Below, piece after piece: positions 12,846 through 24,080 of a DNA stretch of 64,000 nucleotides; position 1 is the first letter of the stretch; each line of letters starts with the position of its first letter. This stretch comes from Shinisaurus crocodilurus. Its lineage: Eukaryota; Chordata; Lepidosauria; Squamata; Shinisauridae. Where the stretch lies: the NCBI GenBank assembly GCA_021292165.1, contig CM037879.1, forward strand, positions 119,043,473-119,107,472. Direction: 5' to 3'. The notes beneath the pieces were generated by a model that saw only the letters and a list, made by a program, of their open reading frames with translations, was not told the origin of the DNA and made no database searches. Both the position numbers and the translations under genes were made by a program.

Positions 12846-12915
12846 ATTATTATTATTATTTATTTATTTATTTGTATCCCGCCTTTTTCCCAACACTGGG
12901 ACCCAAGGCAACAAT
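12828..12915 (-). mobile_element. SINE 3' tail, minus strand
   Basis: (ATT)n/(ATTT)n followed by GTATCCCGCCTTTTTCCC and ACCCAAGGCAAC is the reversed 3' tail of the tRNA-like SINE family seen more completely at 22262-22485, 46088-46350 and 55204-55425. 5' truncated. Confidence 0.6.
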
Positions 12916-14530
12916 TGAACCATTTTACTGAGAAGTTGGACTGGTTTCCTTAAAGGTATGTGTGAAGGATTGAGGCCTACACAGGCTTGAGTTAGGTTGA
13001 AGCCTATAGGCCCAAACATCTCCTGATGGGAGGGGGGCATTCGTAAGTTTCATTTCCCCCCAAATGGAGTTAAAGTCACCTTTTCCCCTTAATAGAGTTA
13101 AGTTTCATTTCCCCCGTTTTAGGTCACATGATTGTAACCTTCTAGTTCTGTGGGAGGGTATGGGTTCGTGCTCCAGACAGTTCTAACCAGAGAGAACAAG
13201 TTGGGAAATTTCTATAGAACTGTAAAAAAAGACATCAATATTCCATTGATTTCTATGGGGCTTCCAACTAAACATGGAGTAATTCCAGATGAGGTTTTTT
13301 ATCATGCAATCATCCTGCCTCATTTTACAGGGGATCCAGATAACATCATCTTCCACTTGTAACTTTCCTGTGTTTTCCCACTGCTTCTTCCATCTTTTTT
13401 CTTTCCACAAAAGATCCATTAATGAGGAAAAGTCCAAAGAGCTGCACAATGTATTTTGATTAGTTGCACTAGGAGCCTAGAAGACCCATTGTTGGGATCA
13501 GGCTGATAATTAAGCCCAATCAAAATCCACCTGAAAACAGTTCCTAATTTTATCCAATTCTTCTTTATGTTCAGCTCAGAGCTTTAATTAAAATCATAAA
13601 CTGCACATAAAGTAACATATGGACAAAACAAATGTTTTGAGTGTCTAGTTGCAAATCTTGAGTGTATTGCTGATTAATCAAAGCTGTAGTACTGGCAAGT
13701 ATTGCCATATATTTGTTGCAATTAAGATCGCCTCATAGCATCCTTAACTCCTTCATGCAATTAACACCATACATCTAGGGTGTAATCCTATGCAAGTTTA
13801 GACAGAAAAAAGTCGTACAATTCTCAGCATCCCCCAGTTTTTTGTCCAAACATAGAGAATTGCACCTTAAATCTAAGTTATTTTTGCTTTTTCTTTCTTT
13901 CTTTCTTTTTCTTTTTAGAAATAATGCATTGGATCCAGATTTGCACTCAGCAGAGTTCTACTTATGCTGAAGAAAGTGGGTGGGGCAGCAATTTCCTCTG
14001 ATTCCCCATTCCTCCTGCAGCTCCCAGTGTCACCTCCAATGCTGCTTCACAGGGTTAGGGGACCCTCTGGACTGGAGAAAATGGTGGTCCCTTCAATGGT
14101 GCAGGTAGGGCTGGACCTTGGAGCAGAAGTCCAGGGCCTTGCAGCCTGGTGGAGGACAAATGACCACCCAGAGGGCAGCAGGTATTCAGGGGATCGGGGC
14201 AGCAGAAGCAAACTTCATTTGATTCCTATAATCATGATGATGCTATGATTTAAATGAGTTTGAAATGCAGAACTGCAGAAGCTCAAAGTATTTTTTTTAA
14301 TCAGGGTTGGTAAACAGTTTTGCTGTTGGTGGTCTAACACATATGGCAATTCGCATGTGATAAATTGTGAGTTACTTAACCCATGATTTGCTGGGAGGCA
14401 TACCAGGCATAACCCACTTCTGCTTTCTGTAAACAACTGCCTTGATAGAAGGTTTTGATCATGTTGTCCAAACCCAGACACTCTGTGTTGGGGGGCCGGA
14501 CTATAGTTTGAAAAAAATATGAACGAATGG
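12916..14530. other. Intergenic, no gene; AACCCA-type repeat at about 14296-14500
   Basis: 13885-13917 is a CTTT-rich microsatellite. 14296-14500 contains TAACCCATGATTTGC and CATAACCCACTT, belonging by word content to the AACCCA palindromic family. Short frames have no domains. Confidence 0.4.
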
Positions 14531-14575
14531 ATCAAGTAAAAAAAAAGGACCCGGGTCCTTTTTTTTTTACTTGAT
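14531..14575. repeat. 45-bp near-perfect palindrome
   Basis: ATCAAGT, nine A, GGACCC on the left is mirrored by GGGTCC, ten T, ACTTGAT on the right. The only asymmetry is one extra T. There is no spacer; the centre is GGACCCGGGTCC. Confidence 0.95.
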
Positions 14576-14604
14576 AGGGGTGATTTCCCCCCCTTAAATG
14601 GAAA

Positions 14605-14735
14605 GTTATTTTATTTATTTATTTATTTATTTCATTTTTATACCGCCCAATAGCCAAAGCTCTCTGGGCGGTTTACAGCAATTAACAAGACAGTCCCTGC
14701 CCACAGGCTTACAATCTAAAAAGACACGACACACA
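14605..14735 (-). mobile_element. LINE/SINE 3' tail, minus strand
   Basis: (TTTA)n then TATACCGCCCAATAGCCAAA and GCTCTCTGGGCGGTTTACAG is the reverse complement of a common squamate CR1/L2-type 3' end; the forward version is at 10565-10610. The following GTCCCTGCCCACAGGCTTAC is part of the same unit. Confidence 0.65.
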
Positions 14736-14989
14736 GGGAAAAAGGAATGGGGAGGGAAGAAGAGGAATAATAATGAATACTCCTGGCAGGGCTGGTGGTT
14801 CATATATAGTTGCACAATTGTTTCATGCCTAACACGAATATACTTTTGTTTTTGCCATCACACAAACGAGCATACTCTGCTTCAATCCAAAGCAGCATTT
14901 TTGAAACATTAGAAATCTGACTTAGCTACATCAGCTAATACATAAGAGGTAAAACACCACCACTAATTTTTCCATATTATGGAAAAGAA

Positions 14990-15215
14990 TTAAAAAAGAA
15001 CAAACCATGGGTTAACTCTGGGTTATTTAACCCATAAACAACCCAGAGTGTCTGGGTTTGGCCAACACGCTCACAACCTACAACTGGAGCTATTGTAGGT
15101 TGTTTACAGAAAGTGGAAACGGCTTGTGTGCATGCAGTGCACCCCATCCCTTCAAATTGTGGGTTAAATAATCCATGATTTGCCATCCTGATGTGGAAAC
15201 CAGGTCATCAGGAAT
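14990..15215. repeat. AACCCA-type palindromic repeat
   Basis: Inverted AACCCA/TGGGTT words are dense here: CCATGGGTTAACTCTGGGTT, TTTAACCCATAAACAACCCA, TGTGGGTTAAATAATCC. The left half can fold on itself. Same family as 49925-50235 and 53990-54235. Confidence 0.6.
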
Positions 15216-15659
15216 GTAGACACAGTTGTAAGCATGGAATGGCAGGCAAGGGACAAAGAGAAATGTTAGCTGTGTCTTCACAACTGAAGCTGAAAATGGG
15301 AGCCCTTTCATCAATGGAGGCACAAGGCTGGATCCAAGCTCACAGGAAAAAGTGCCTTTAGTCCCACATATTAACTTTTAAGAAATGGGCATTTTGGACT
15401 GCTCAATAAAAAATATGCTACTACACAAAATTATGCTCTTACGCTATAGTACAGTGCTAAGCAGTACAAATCTACCAGTCCCACAATCCTTGTAGGGAGT
15501 GGGGGACTGATGGTGTTCTCCCTGGTGGAAATGGTGCAAATAGCATCATATTCCTACCAGGAATTCTGGGACTGGTAGTCCCAGTCCCATCCCTAGCAGA
15601 AGATGCTCCATCAGGACCCTGGGAGTGCCTACCACTGCCTTCCTCACCACCACAGCTAA

Positions 15660-15835
15660 GTTGCTTGGTACAGCTCAGTGGTAGAGCATAAGCTTTACAC
15701 ACAGAAAGTCCCAGGTTCAATCCCACCATCTCCAGGTAGGGCTGCCTGCAATCCTGAAGAACCACTGCCAGTCAGTGTCAACAATACTGGGCTAGATGAT
15801 CCAACTCAGTATAAGGCAGCTTCTTATGTTCCTAA
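15660..15835 (+). mobile_element. tRNA-derived SINE with CR1-like tail
   Basis: Pol III promoter boxes are visible: an A-box-like CAGCTCAGTGGTAGAGC (about 15671-15687) and a B-box-like GGTTCAATCCC (15714-15724), spaced as in a tRNA. The body includes ACTGGGCTAGATGATCC and ends in CAGCTTCTTATGTTCC, close to the CR1 3' end present inverted at 47036 and 59410. Parent tRNA not determinable by eye. Confidence 0.8.
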
Positions 15836-16219
15836 GAGGTGGGTACTCCACAAGTACTTTTTTTTTTTTTAGCTCCTTGCAAGCACTTGAATGGGCCACT
15901 TACAAAAGTTTGACTCCTTTTGGGTCAAACCTTTAGACGCTCATCTTTCCCTAGCTGCCAGCAGGTAAGACCTCCTTCTACCTGAAGGTCTCCTCCCAGT
16001 GTTGATATATGTAGGCTATCTATGTAATATTAGAGCATCAACTGTGGCTTTTTGTAACTATACTGTTTTAATGTTCTTTTATGCAGTTTTTATTGAATGA
16101 ATTGCATTTTGCATCACGTTGTTAAAATTTTAATTGTTGTTTGTGTTTAATGTTGTATGCCACCTGAAATGCAGCTACATTTCCTGGGATAGTGGAGAAG
16201 CCTAAATGCCCACTTCTTC

Positions 16220-16230
16220 TAACCAGGGTG

Positions 16231-16256
<26 letters not shown>
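16220..16256. repeat. (GT)n microsatellite
   Basis: Dinucleotide run within unassigned DNA. Confidence 0.9.
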
Positions 16257-16261
<5 letters not shown>

Positions 16262-16512
16262 TGTTCATATTTCTACTTTTATCTTCACCTGGAGACTTGC
16301 CAAAGCCAAAGCCTGAAACTAGCCATCCGCCAGAAGCAGAGTAAAGCATCTTTATTCAAATTGGCTTTTGGTGGCTAGGGACTGTCCAAAATGAATGGTT
16401 AATCCATGTTGAATTTATCAACATACATGTGACCTAGAACCAGTAGTGTCTGGTGCCCATTGTGGCTGGTGGGGTGGAGGACAGGGCAGCTAACAAAAGG
16501 TGAAGCCAGGAG

Positions 16513-16517
<5 letters not shown>

Positions 16518-16577
<60 letters not shown>

Positions 16578-16585
16578 TACACACA
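16518..16585. repeat. Compound (CT)n(AC)n microsatellite
   Basis: About 40 bp of CT repeats run directly into about 28 bp of AC repeats with one CATA interruption. The 'RERERERE' reading frame across it is an artefact of the repeat. Confidence 0.95.
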
Positions 16586-17300
16586 GAAAGGGTGAGCTGA
16601 AAAACATCTCAGACCAGTGCAAAGTTTACTTGCTTGTTTTAAAGTAAAAAATAAAGTCTCTTTAACTTAAAACACAACAGCATACATCGTCCCACTCTTA
16701 GGCACTCCACAGCTATTTTCTACTGCACAGCAGAGGTGGGGTGGGAACAGGGGGAAGAGATCAATTAACTCAGTTGCATCTGGCCTTGAAGAGTAGAGTG
16801 ACTGAGAGGGAGTTAGTGCACTGAGCAGGTACTTGTTTAACTTACCAAGCAACACAATGGGTTGAGAGCATCAGTAAGAAACGACCATCTATTAAACAAA
16901 AAATGGTGCCCTGCTTGCCTGGGAGGAACCAATCTCTGAAAAAAATGGAGCAGGCAGAGCAGTCCTCCTGGACACTGCCTTGGAGCTTACTTTTGTAAGG
17001 GTGTTATGAAGCATACATGCAGGGAACTAGGTTAGCCGCAGCCACACACAGAGAAATATGCATACACACAGGAGGAGAAATGGGTGCACAGCAGGAGGCA
17101 TGGAATGTAGTGACAGAAACTTCAAGAAAAGCACAGTGACTTGAACATACTTGTGGGGATCTGGAGCACAGATGGCAGTGTGGGGTCTGGCTGGGTGGGG
17201 GCTTTGGAGAAGTCCTTCTCTGTAGGGTCCCACAACACTCTGGAGCTTACTTTCAGGGCACACAGTGTCATGCCTGACCCAGATCCAGGCCAGGATGACT
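16586..17300. other. Intergenic, no gene seen
   Basis: No domain-bearing frame, no clear repeat. Confidence 0.4.
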
Positions 17301-17392
17301 CTTATTTATTTATTTATTATATTTATACCCCGCCTTTTTCCCACAAGGAATCCAAGGCGGCTTACATAATCCTCCTCCTCCTCTCCAGACTC
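17300..17392 (-). mobile_element. tRNA-like SINE, 3' end only, minus strand
   Basis: ATTTATACCCCGCCTTTTTC, AATCCAAGGCGGCTTACATA, ATCCTCCTCCTCCTCTCC is the inverted 3' part of the family whose forward copy is at 55204-55425. The tRNA-like part is absent. Confidence 0.75.
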
Positions 17393-18200
17393 TTAAGATG
17401 AAGAGCCTGAGAATGCAGAGACTGAAGACCATGTGGAACCCATTGATGCTAGCATGCATGCCCCAGGCCCCTCCAGTATCTGAAGGGAAGCTAGGCTTGG
17501 GTCCTTTAACTTGTGGACCCTGAGAAGCCCATGCCCTGAGGAACATGCCTCACCCATGGTGTCCTGAGGGTGCTCAGCCTGAGGGAGTGCCAGCATCTGA
17601 GCAAGCATAGGTTGCTATTCGGAAGTGATGCCTCAAGGCTCAAAAAACTGGGCTCCTTATGAAGAAAGGTCTACTCAGGAGTCAGGGTACTCCTCATGAG
17701 TAAGACTCTTACTAAATAGTGCAGGGGACTTGCAGCTGAGTCTCTGGCTGGGGCTCTGTCTATATCAGTTCTCAGCTGGAACTTGAGAGCTGCTGGAACG
17801 ATGCCTTACTGCCTGCTGTAGTGCCTCAAATCCTTGTTTCCCTGACTTTGCTCCATGCTACTGACCTTTGGACTCCTGCTTGACTCTGCTTCTTAGAACT
17901 CTCTCTATTGCCTGGTAATAGTGTATCCTTTCACCATTGCCTGTTTACTGACTACTCCTAACTTGAACTACTCCCTTGCTGGACTGATACCTCTGTGCTT
18001 GACCCTGCGCTTGTTTACTGACTTGCCACTGGATTTGCCTCTTAATTTGCTCTAACGTTGAGTCTGCTCTAGCCAAAGCAGGACACATGGAAAGGCTGCA
18101 AGAAGAGGCAGGAATTCCTCCCATACCCCATTCCCTGTCAGAAGCCATTCTGTCAGTGGGAGAACTTAACTGGATTTCAACCAGAGTTCCAAAATTAAAC
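17393..18200. other. Intergenic, no gene seen
   Basis: Moderate-GC DNA with overlapping short frames on both strands and no domains. Confidence 0.4.
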
Positions 18201-19130
18201 AAGTACCGGTACAATAATTAAATCACCCCAATCCATAAGTGGACTGAAACAAAAACATCTTCAGGTCATCAAAAAGAAAACAAAGGAGCCAAACATATGT
18301 CTCTGGGGGAGGAATTCCATGATGGGGAACCACCACTTTCTTGCATCCCCATCAACCTGATTGTACCTAGTGGCAAATTGTGAACAGGGCCTCTGAAGCC
18401 AATTTCAGGGCTTGGGCAGGCTCATATAGATGTAAATGGTCCATCAAGTAGCCTGGTCCAAAATGTTTAGGACTTTAAAAGTCTAAAACAGTACTTTGAA
18501 TTGGGCTCGAAACAAAGATGTAGCCAATGCAGTTGATATACTGGTGATATACTCTGAACACCAAGCCCCCACAAGCATCCAGACAGCCATGTTTTGCTGA
18601 AGCTTCCAAAACACCTTCAAAGGCAGCCCCACCAAGAGCGCATTACGGTAGTCTAGCATGGATGTGACCAAGATATGAGCAACTGAAACACGATCTGTCA
18701 TCCTTAGAGAGGGCTGCAGCTGCTTTATCAGCCTAAGGCAGGTTTCCCCAGCCTGGTGCCCTCCAGGTGTTTTGGACTTCAGTGCCCATCAGTCCCAGTC
18801 AGTATGTCCAATGGTCAGGATCGGTAGTCTAAAATATCTGAAGGGCACCAGGTTGGGGAAGGCTGACCTAAGCTGATAAAAGGCACTCCTAGCCAACGCC
18901 CACCATGTGTGCTTCCCCAAACAGTGTCAAGTCCAGGAGCATCCTTGGTTCTTTATGGGAAGTGCAACCTCCATTCATAGTCGGTTTCCTCACCCACAGT
19001 ACCTCTGTCTTATCTGGATTAAGTTTGAGATGACTGAGGTCTGCTCTCAGCAATCCCAAAACTGCCTCCAGATAACTGTTCAGAAGTTTCACAGCCTGCC
19101 TGTGATCAGTTGGTGGAAAGAAGAGGGAGA
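18200..19130 (-). mobile_element. L2-type LINE, degenerate, split by a MITE
   Basis: Minus-strand remnant of an L2-clade LINE. Upstream part (19092-18889) reads LEAVLGLLRADLSHLKLNPD then KTEVLWV, which corresponds to the conserved RT motif after the catalytic aspartates. Downstream part (18701-18483) reads VAHILVTSMLDYRNALLVGL and continues through EYITSISTAL to QFKVLF, the typical L2 thumb region. Order and strand agree with one element. A 127-bp hAT MITE (18739-18865) sits between the two parts. Many stops; inactive. Confidence 0.75.
18739..18865. mobile_element. 127-bp hairpin hAT MITE inside L2
   Basis: Inverted ends CAGGTTTCCCCAGCCTGG and CCAGGTTGGGGAAGGCTG, with the body forming one long imperfect hairpin. 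The flanking octamers GCCTAAGG (18731-18738) and ACCTAAGC (18866-18873) agree at 6 of 8 positions, consistent with an aged 8-bp hAT duplication. Removing it rejoins the L2 sequence. Confidence 0.75.
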
Positions 19131-21860
19131 GCTACCCAACACAACAGATTAATTAAGTCAGCCAATTAATGACAAATAATATCCAATTCACCAATCATAT
19201 ATAAATGATTCAATCATTCAACACTGTACCAATAAAACAATATATTCACATAGATAAAACCAGTTCATTCCACCTTCCCTCACTCCCTCTCCTTACCTAT
19301 TACACTTTTTCCCACCCCAGCAGCAAATTTTCTCATCATCTACTATCAATCTTATTCTACAACATTACAGTCAGAAATCCTTACTAACAGATGACAGTAA
19401 CTGAGCATGTGCCGTTGCACAACAAGAGACAATCCCCATTGGTGTCACCTGCTACCTGGCTGACTGATCTTTACAGGTGGTAGCATTTTGGGAGACAATG
19501 TAGTTACAAAGTACTTCTCCTGCCTACATTAACACCAACAGCAGTAAAATAAATAAACTGAAACATAAACATGTCTTATATACATAGTGAGTTGTATCCA
19601 ACAGTGTTTTTGTGCTATCAGAAAGCACTTCTGCTCATACAAGGCAGAGAACGTCCTATTTTCACTGATCCCCCTTACCTACTGCAGCACCACCACCACA
19701 TGCCTCCTGAAAAGCTGCTCCTAAGCGTTGGGAGATAATATAGGATATGACATAGGGGCAGCAGTAGCAAGCTGTGGGGTCGGAAAAAATCAGGTGCTTC
19801 ATCTTATGTGAGTCACCACTGGATACAACCCTTTGTATTTGATTTTACAATCAAATATTTGATTACATTCTGTTTTAGATCTCTCATGGCATCTTAGTGA
19901 AACTCAGGTTGCTAAAGTGGTATAGTGCAGATGTTCAGCTGCACTATACCACTTTACAGCTTTATTCAGCTTCTGACTGCATTCACCAAAGGGATTTTTT
20001 AAGTTCCACATACTTTGTGAAAGCTGGTTATGTAAAAGTACATTAGAAATCCATTTTAAAAATACAAAGAAGAAAACGGTAGGTAAAGCAAAAATAACAA
20101 AGAATCCTGACCTTGGTAAGAGTACATAGTAATTGTGACTGTGATTTTATTTTCCTTTAAATGATGCAATTCATAAAGTCCCTTGTTATTTTACTTAACT
20201 TCTGGGGGGAAATGCTAAAAACTTGTCCCCATTTATCTACCGAAGTATGACTATCCATAAACGTTTAACAACAGGGGAGCAGCCTGAAGTAATCTTCATT
20301 GATTTCAAGGGAATTTACTTCTAAATAAATTTGTTTAGGATGAAGGTATTGATGGAATCATTTAAATCATAATTAACCAATAATAATTCAAGTGCAATAC
20401 CATCCATGAGTTTTGCCTAACAGGACAAGGTTAGGATTGCTTCTAAATCCCTTATGTCAGTGTAAAATTGTTATACTGGTGTTGTGGATTTATACAGGCA
20501 TTGCATAGAGCATTACTGCTGCATTGCCAGTCATTATGCAACACCACTATAACAGCTTTGCCAGTGGTAGACCACCAGAACTAAGAACAAAAATGGTGCA
20601 TTTAGGGTTTATGGCAGAGGAGAAGTCAAACTTCTTCAATATCCTATGCTCACTTAAGTTGGTCCATCCTTAATGACAGTGTAATGTGACACCAACAATA
20701 AACTTGTCCTAAATTAAAATACTTCCCATTGGTGTCAATGGAGAGGCCAATGTGACTGCCTCCATCACCAGCTCCTCCAGCCACATCAGGATTCCACAAA
20801 ATTTAGTAGACAATCATGGACAAACCACTAGGAGTAAATAAGCCCAGCAAGGGAACACAGTTCATGTATCAATGCACATAACATGGGGCTACATCATGTC
20901 TTAAAAACTGGGAGTGTGACTTGGTGATGGCAACTTTGATGATGGAGCACCCTAGCGAAGGGGATACTTTGAACAAAACACCAGCAGCCAAGGCAGACAA
21001 TAAAATAGGAAGGCCATATTGCTAATACTTGCCTTCTCACAACACTTAACATTTATTCCACTTCAGGAGTTCAAATACAAACAGCTACCAGGAATCTCAA
21101 CTTCACTGCTGCAATGCGAGATGCAAGGCAAGGTAGTCCACAGAGGTAAGCAAGGAAAATGGACTCCGGAGCATTATTCTTGTATCTCTTCCATCAATCT
21201 TTAAGCAGCCCAAGAAGAGATGGATATGCAGAGCACTCAAACACCAAGTGGCTACAGAATATCTCCCCACCCCCTATCCTCCTGCAATATGGGAAAGCAG
21301 TGTACTGGCATGATATGGCATGAAGCTATCCTGATCAAAATAACTTTCAAAATCACACTGGCCTAAAGCAATCACTCATGGGAGCCTAAGAAGTTCTTCC
21401 TACATCTTGACATAAATGCCCTTAACTTTCCACCTAGCAGCAACAGTTTATTAACCATATGTTGTGTTGTATTTATAAAGCTTGTCCTCAAGTCAGATAT
21501 TTTCCATCATTTGCTCTTTTACTTAGAAAGTTAGGCTTTAATTTAGCATGATAGGTTCGATAGGGAGTCACAGATTCAGTTTTCAGAGATTGTACGTGTG
21601 GACTTTGTATGCTTCTATTAAATTCTGTTCCTTTTGATACCAGCTTGTTGGGTTGTTGTTGCTGTTTTTTTAAACATAATATATTGGACTTTTTAAAGAC
21701 TTCTGATTTAGATTTAAAATTCTGATTTTTAGAATACATTGTTTTTATCCTCCCTGGGTATAGAGAGAGAAAAATCAGAAAGCAAAAACAAAACAAAAAT
21801 GCAGATAATTAATGTATGAAATGCATTTAATTTTTTAAAAAGGATTTGTACTACTACAAT
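19131..21860. other. Intergenic, no gene seen
   Basis: No recognised repeat family apart from short simple tracts. A near-palindrome AAAGTGGTATAGTGCAG / CTGCACTATACCACTTT spans about 19914-19955 with a spacer of a few bases. Frames of 60-100 codons have no domains. Confidence 0.4.
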
Positions 21861-21865
21861 CATTC

Positions 21866-21955
21866 CTGTTGTAAGGATTATTAAAACAAAGTTTGCGAAG
21901 TGCCTCAAACACTTAAAGTGCTCTATAAATGTTAAGTATTATTACTATTGTTAAG
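21866..21955 (+). mobile_element. MIR-like SINE 3' fragment
   Basis: TGTAAGGATTATTAAAACAA, AAGTGCCTCAAACACTTAAA, GTGCTCTATAAATGTTAAGT, ATTATTACTATT matches the general MIR/CORE-SINE 3' end. Confidence 0.6.
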
Positions 21956-22261
21956 ATTATTATTTCTCCACTATTGTCTGCCATGTTTATCACATTAATT
22001 TTTATGCTCTTGGAAACCCTAAAGAACTTTTCTTTCAAATTTGCAGATTTTCATGAGGTATTTTGGACACTGTTTTGTCATTTTGCATGCTCTATTTACT
22101 ACAGGTGTTTACTTTTTTCCAGTAGTATACCATTTTAAAATTTCAGTTATTTCAATATATCCTCTACTGCCGTTTCAGCCAAACTAACTGCAAAACTGAT
22201 TGCAGAATCAGTAAACTAAGTAATCTACGCAAAGTCATAGAGTAGAATCAAACATTTTTTT

Positions 22262-22485
22262 AAAATTATTTATTTATTATATTTATTATATTATATTATA
22301 TTTTCCTTAAAGGAACCCAAGGCAGCTTACATAATCTTCCTCTCCATTTTATCCTCACAACAACCCTGTGAGGTAGGTTAGGCTTAGAGTCAGTGACTGG
22401 CCCAAAGTCACCCAGTGAGTTTCATGGCATGAGTGGGGACTAGAACCTGGATCTCCCGAGTCCCAGTCCAACACTCTAACCAAAA
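22262..22485 (-). mobile_element. tRNA-like SINE, near full length, minus strand
   Basis: AT-rich tail at low coordinates, then CCAAGGCAGCTTACATAATC, CCTCACAACAACCCTGTGAG, GGCCCAAAGTCACCCAGTGA and the tRNA-like head inverted at the end (CCCAGTCCAACACTCTAACC). Same family as 46088-46350 and 55204-55425. Confidence 0.8.
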
Positions 22486-24080
22486 ATCAACATTTGGAAA
22501 TATCTGCTGTCCAATACATTAGAATGCAATTATCTCCCTTCTCATAGTATTATACAAAATATCTATTTTCGCTATATGATTCCTTGTAGTTAAAATGGGA
22601 TTTCAAGTGTGATGAATATGAAACTATCATTAAGAGCATTAGTAGTGGAAATCTCTCTTATCCAACATATGTGTTTCTTTTTAATCACTCTTGCAGGTAC
22701 AATTAAGCAATTCATACTCGTATATGAGCCAGTGTGAGACAACTGAAACCCTCCAATTCAGATATCCACTCAGCCATGAAGCTTGCCAGTTGGCCTTGGG
22801 CATGTACTACTTCTTAAGCTATTTTATCTCACAGGGATATTACAAAGACCAAGTGAGATAAGCATATACAGACAGGCTTCAACATAGATTTCATAGATCA
22901 TTTTCTTATAAATCTAAGAGATCTAGATAAAGAATACACACAGAAATACAAATCTTCCTATCTACTGTACCACTGGTTTTTTTTTTAGAGATGTACCAAT
23001 TCCCACGTCCAAACATCAGATCTAGAAAGGATACTAGAGACAGCTTCATCCTGATACAACAAGACCAATCCGAGTGCAAATCACCTTGCTAAATGTATCT
23101 AAAATGCAGTTGTGTGGGGTAAAGGCAAAGCCTTCTATTCAGCACCCAAAGCTATTTCATTATCCCAGTGTTCCTTGTGGCATCCTCTTAGTGGTTGGTG
23201 GTTGGTTGGTTGGTTGACCCCCTAACAGAGATTACTCTAAAAGGATCAGTCACTTGCTTGAGGAAGTGGGAGGATTGAATTCAGGTGTTTCTTCGAACTA
23301 GTCCCACCCCATTCTTACCCCAATGGCGATAACAATCTGTTCAGTGGGAGCATGTGCAGAGTAGCATACATGCAGACTACTGCCACATATTGCGGATTTC
23401 TAGGTTGGGTTCAATGCCTGTGCTACGGTACTTCAGCAGCATCAGCACAGAGTTTCCTTGAACCATCAGCAACAGGCTTAGTTCAGACTATAAGGTTTCT
23501 GAGTCATGGTGCCTATTCCTGATATTGCATCAACTCAGTGGATAAAATCTCCTGTTGATATTTATTTTACAATCATGAAAAACCCAATATCAAATGTTTT
23601 AATACAATCTATATCTTAATATAATACTTTCTCTAATAGGATTCTCCACTAATACTAGTCTGCAAAATTCCTGCTCATATATAGCCACAGTTAATTTTAT
23701 TTTACTGTCTTTATTACAAATACCTAGCATTTATAATATTTTATTTTTCATTCCCTATATTGCAGGGAATATATATATTAAACACTTAATTTTGCATAAA
23801 TAGCATTCTCTTGCTTTTTTACATGTTGATATTTTTTTTGCTCCAGTTTTCTTATTGTAGACCTTTACTAACCTGTAAAGGTTAGTAGAGCATGCTGGTA
23901 AACTGGTCATAGGTCAAGTAGTATACAACAATAGAAGTTACAAATGCAAAAGCCTTGAAAGGGTGGGGGAGGTGGAATCCTATGTTTTATGAACAAGTAT
24001 AACTCTTTGTTCAAAGAAATTCCTGCATGTATGAAAGAATGCTTTCCTTAAAAAAGAAAAAAAGCAATGATGGAACATAG
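22486..24080. other. Intergenic, no gene seen; possible SINE trace at 22740-22865
   Basis: CCACTCAGCCATGAAGCTTG followed by TTGGCCTTGGGCATGTACTA at about 22770-22815 is a strongly decayed plus-strand copy of the tRNA-like SINE. Otherwise AT-rich without structure. Confidence 0.4.

Noticed and set aside
15660..15740. tRNA gene
   Set aside because: A- and B-box are present but no cloverleaf with an anticodon stem and acceptor pairing could be drawn, and the SINE body continues.
16399..16584. Arg-Glu repeat protein frame
   Set aside because: Produced by the (CT)n microsatellite read on the minus strand.
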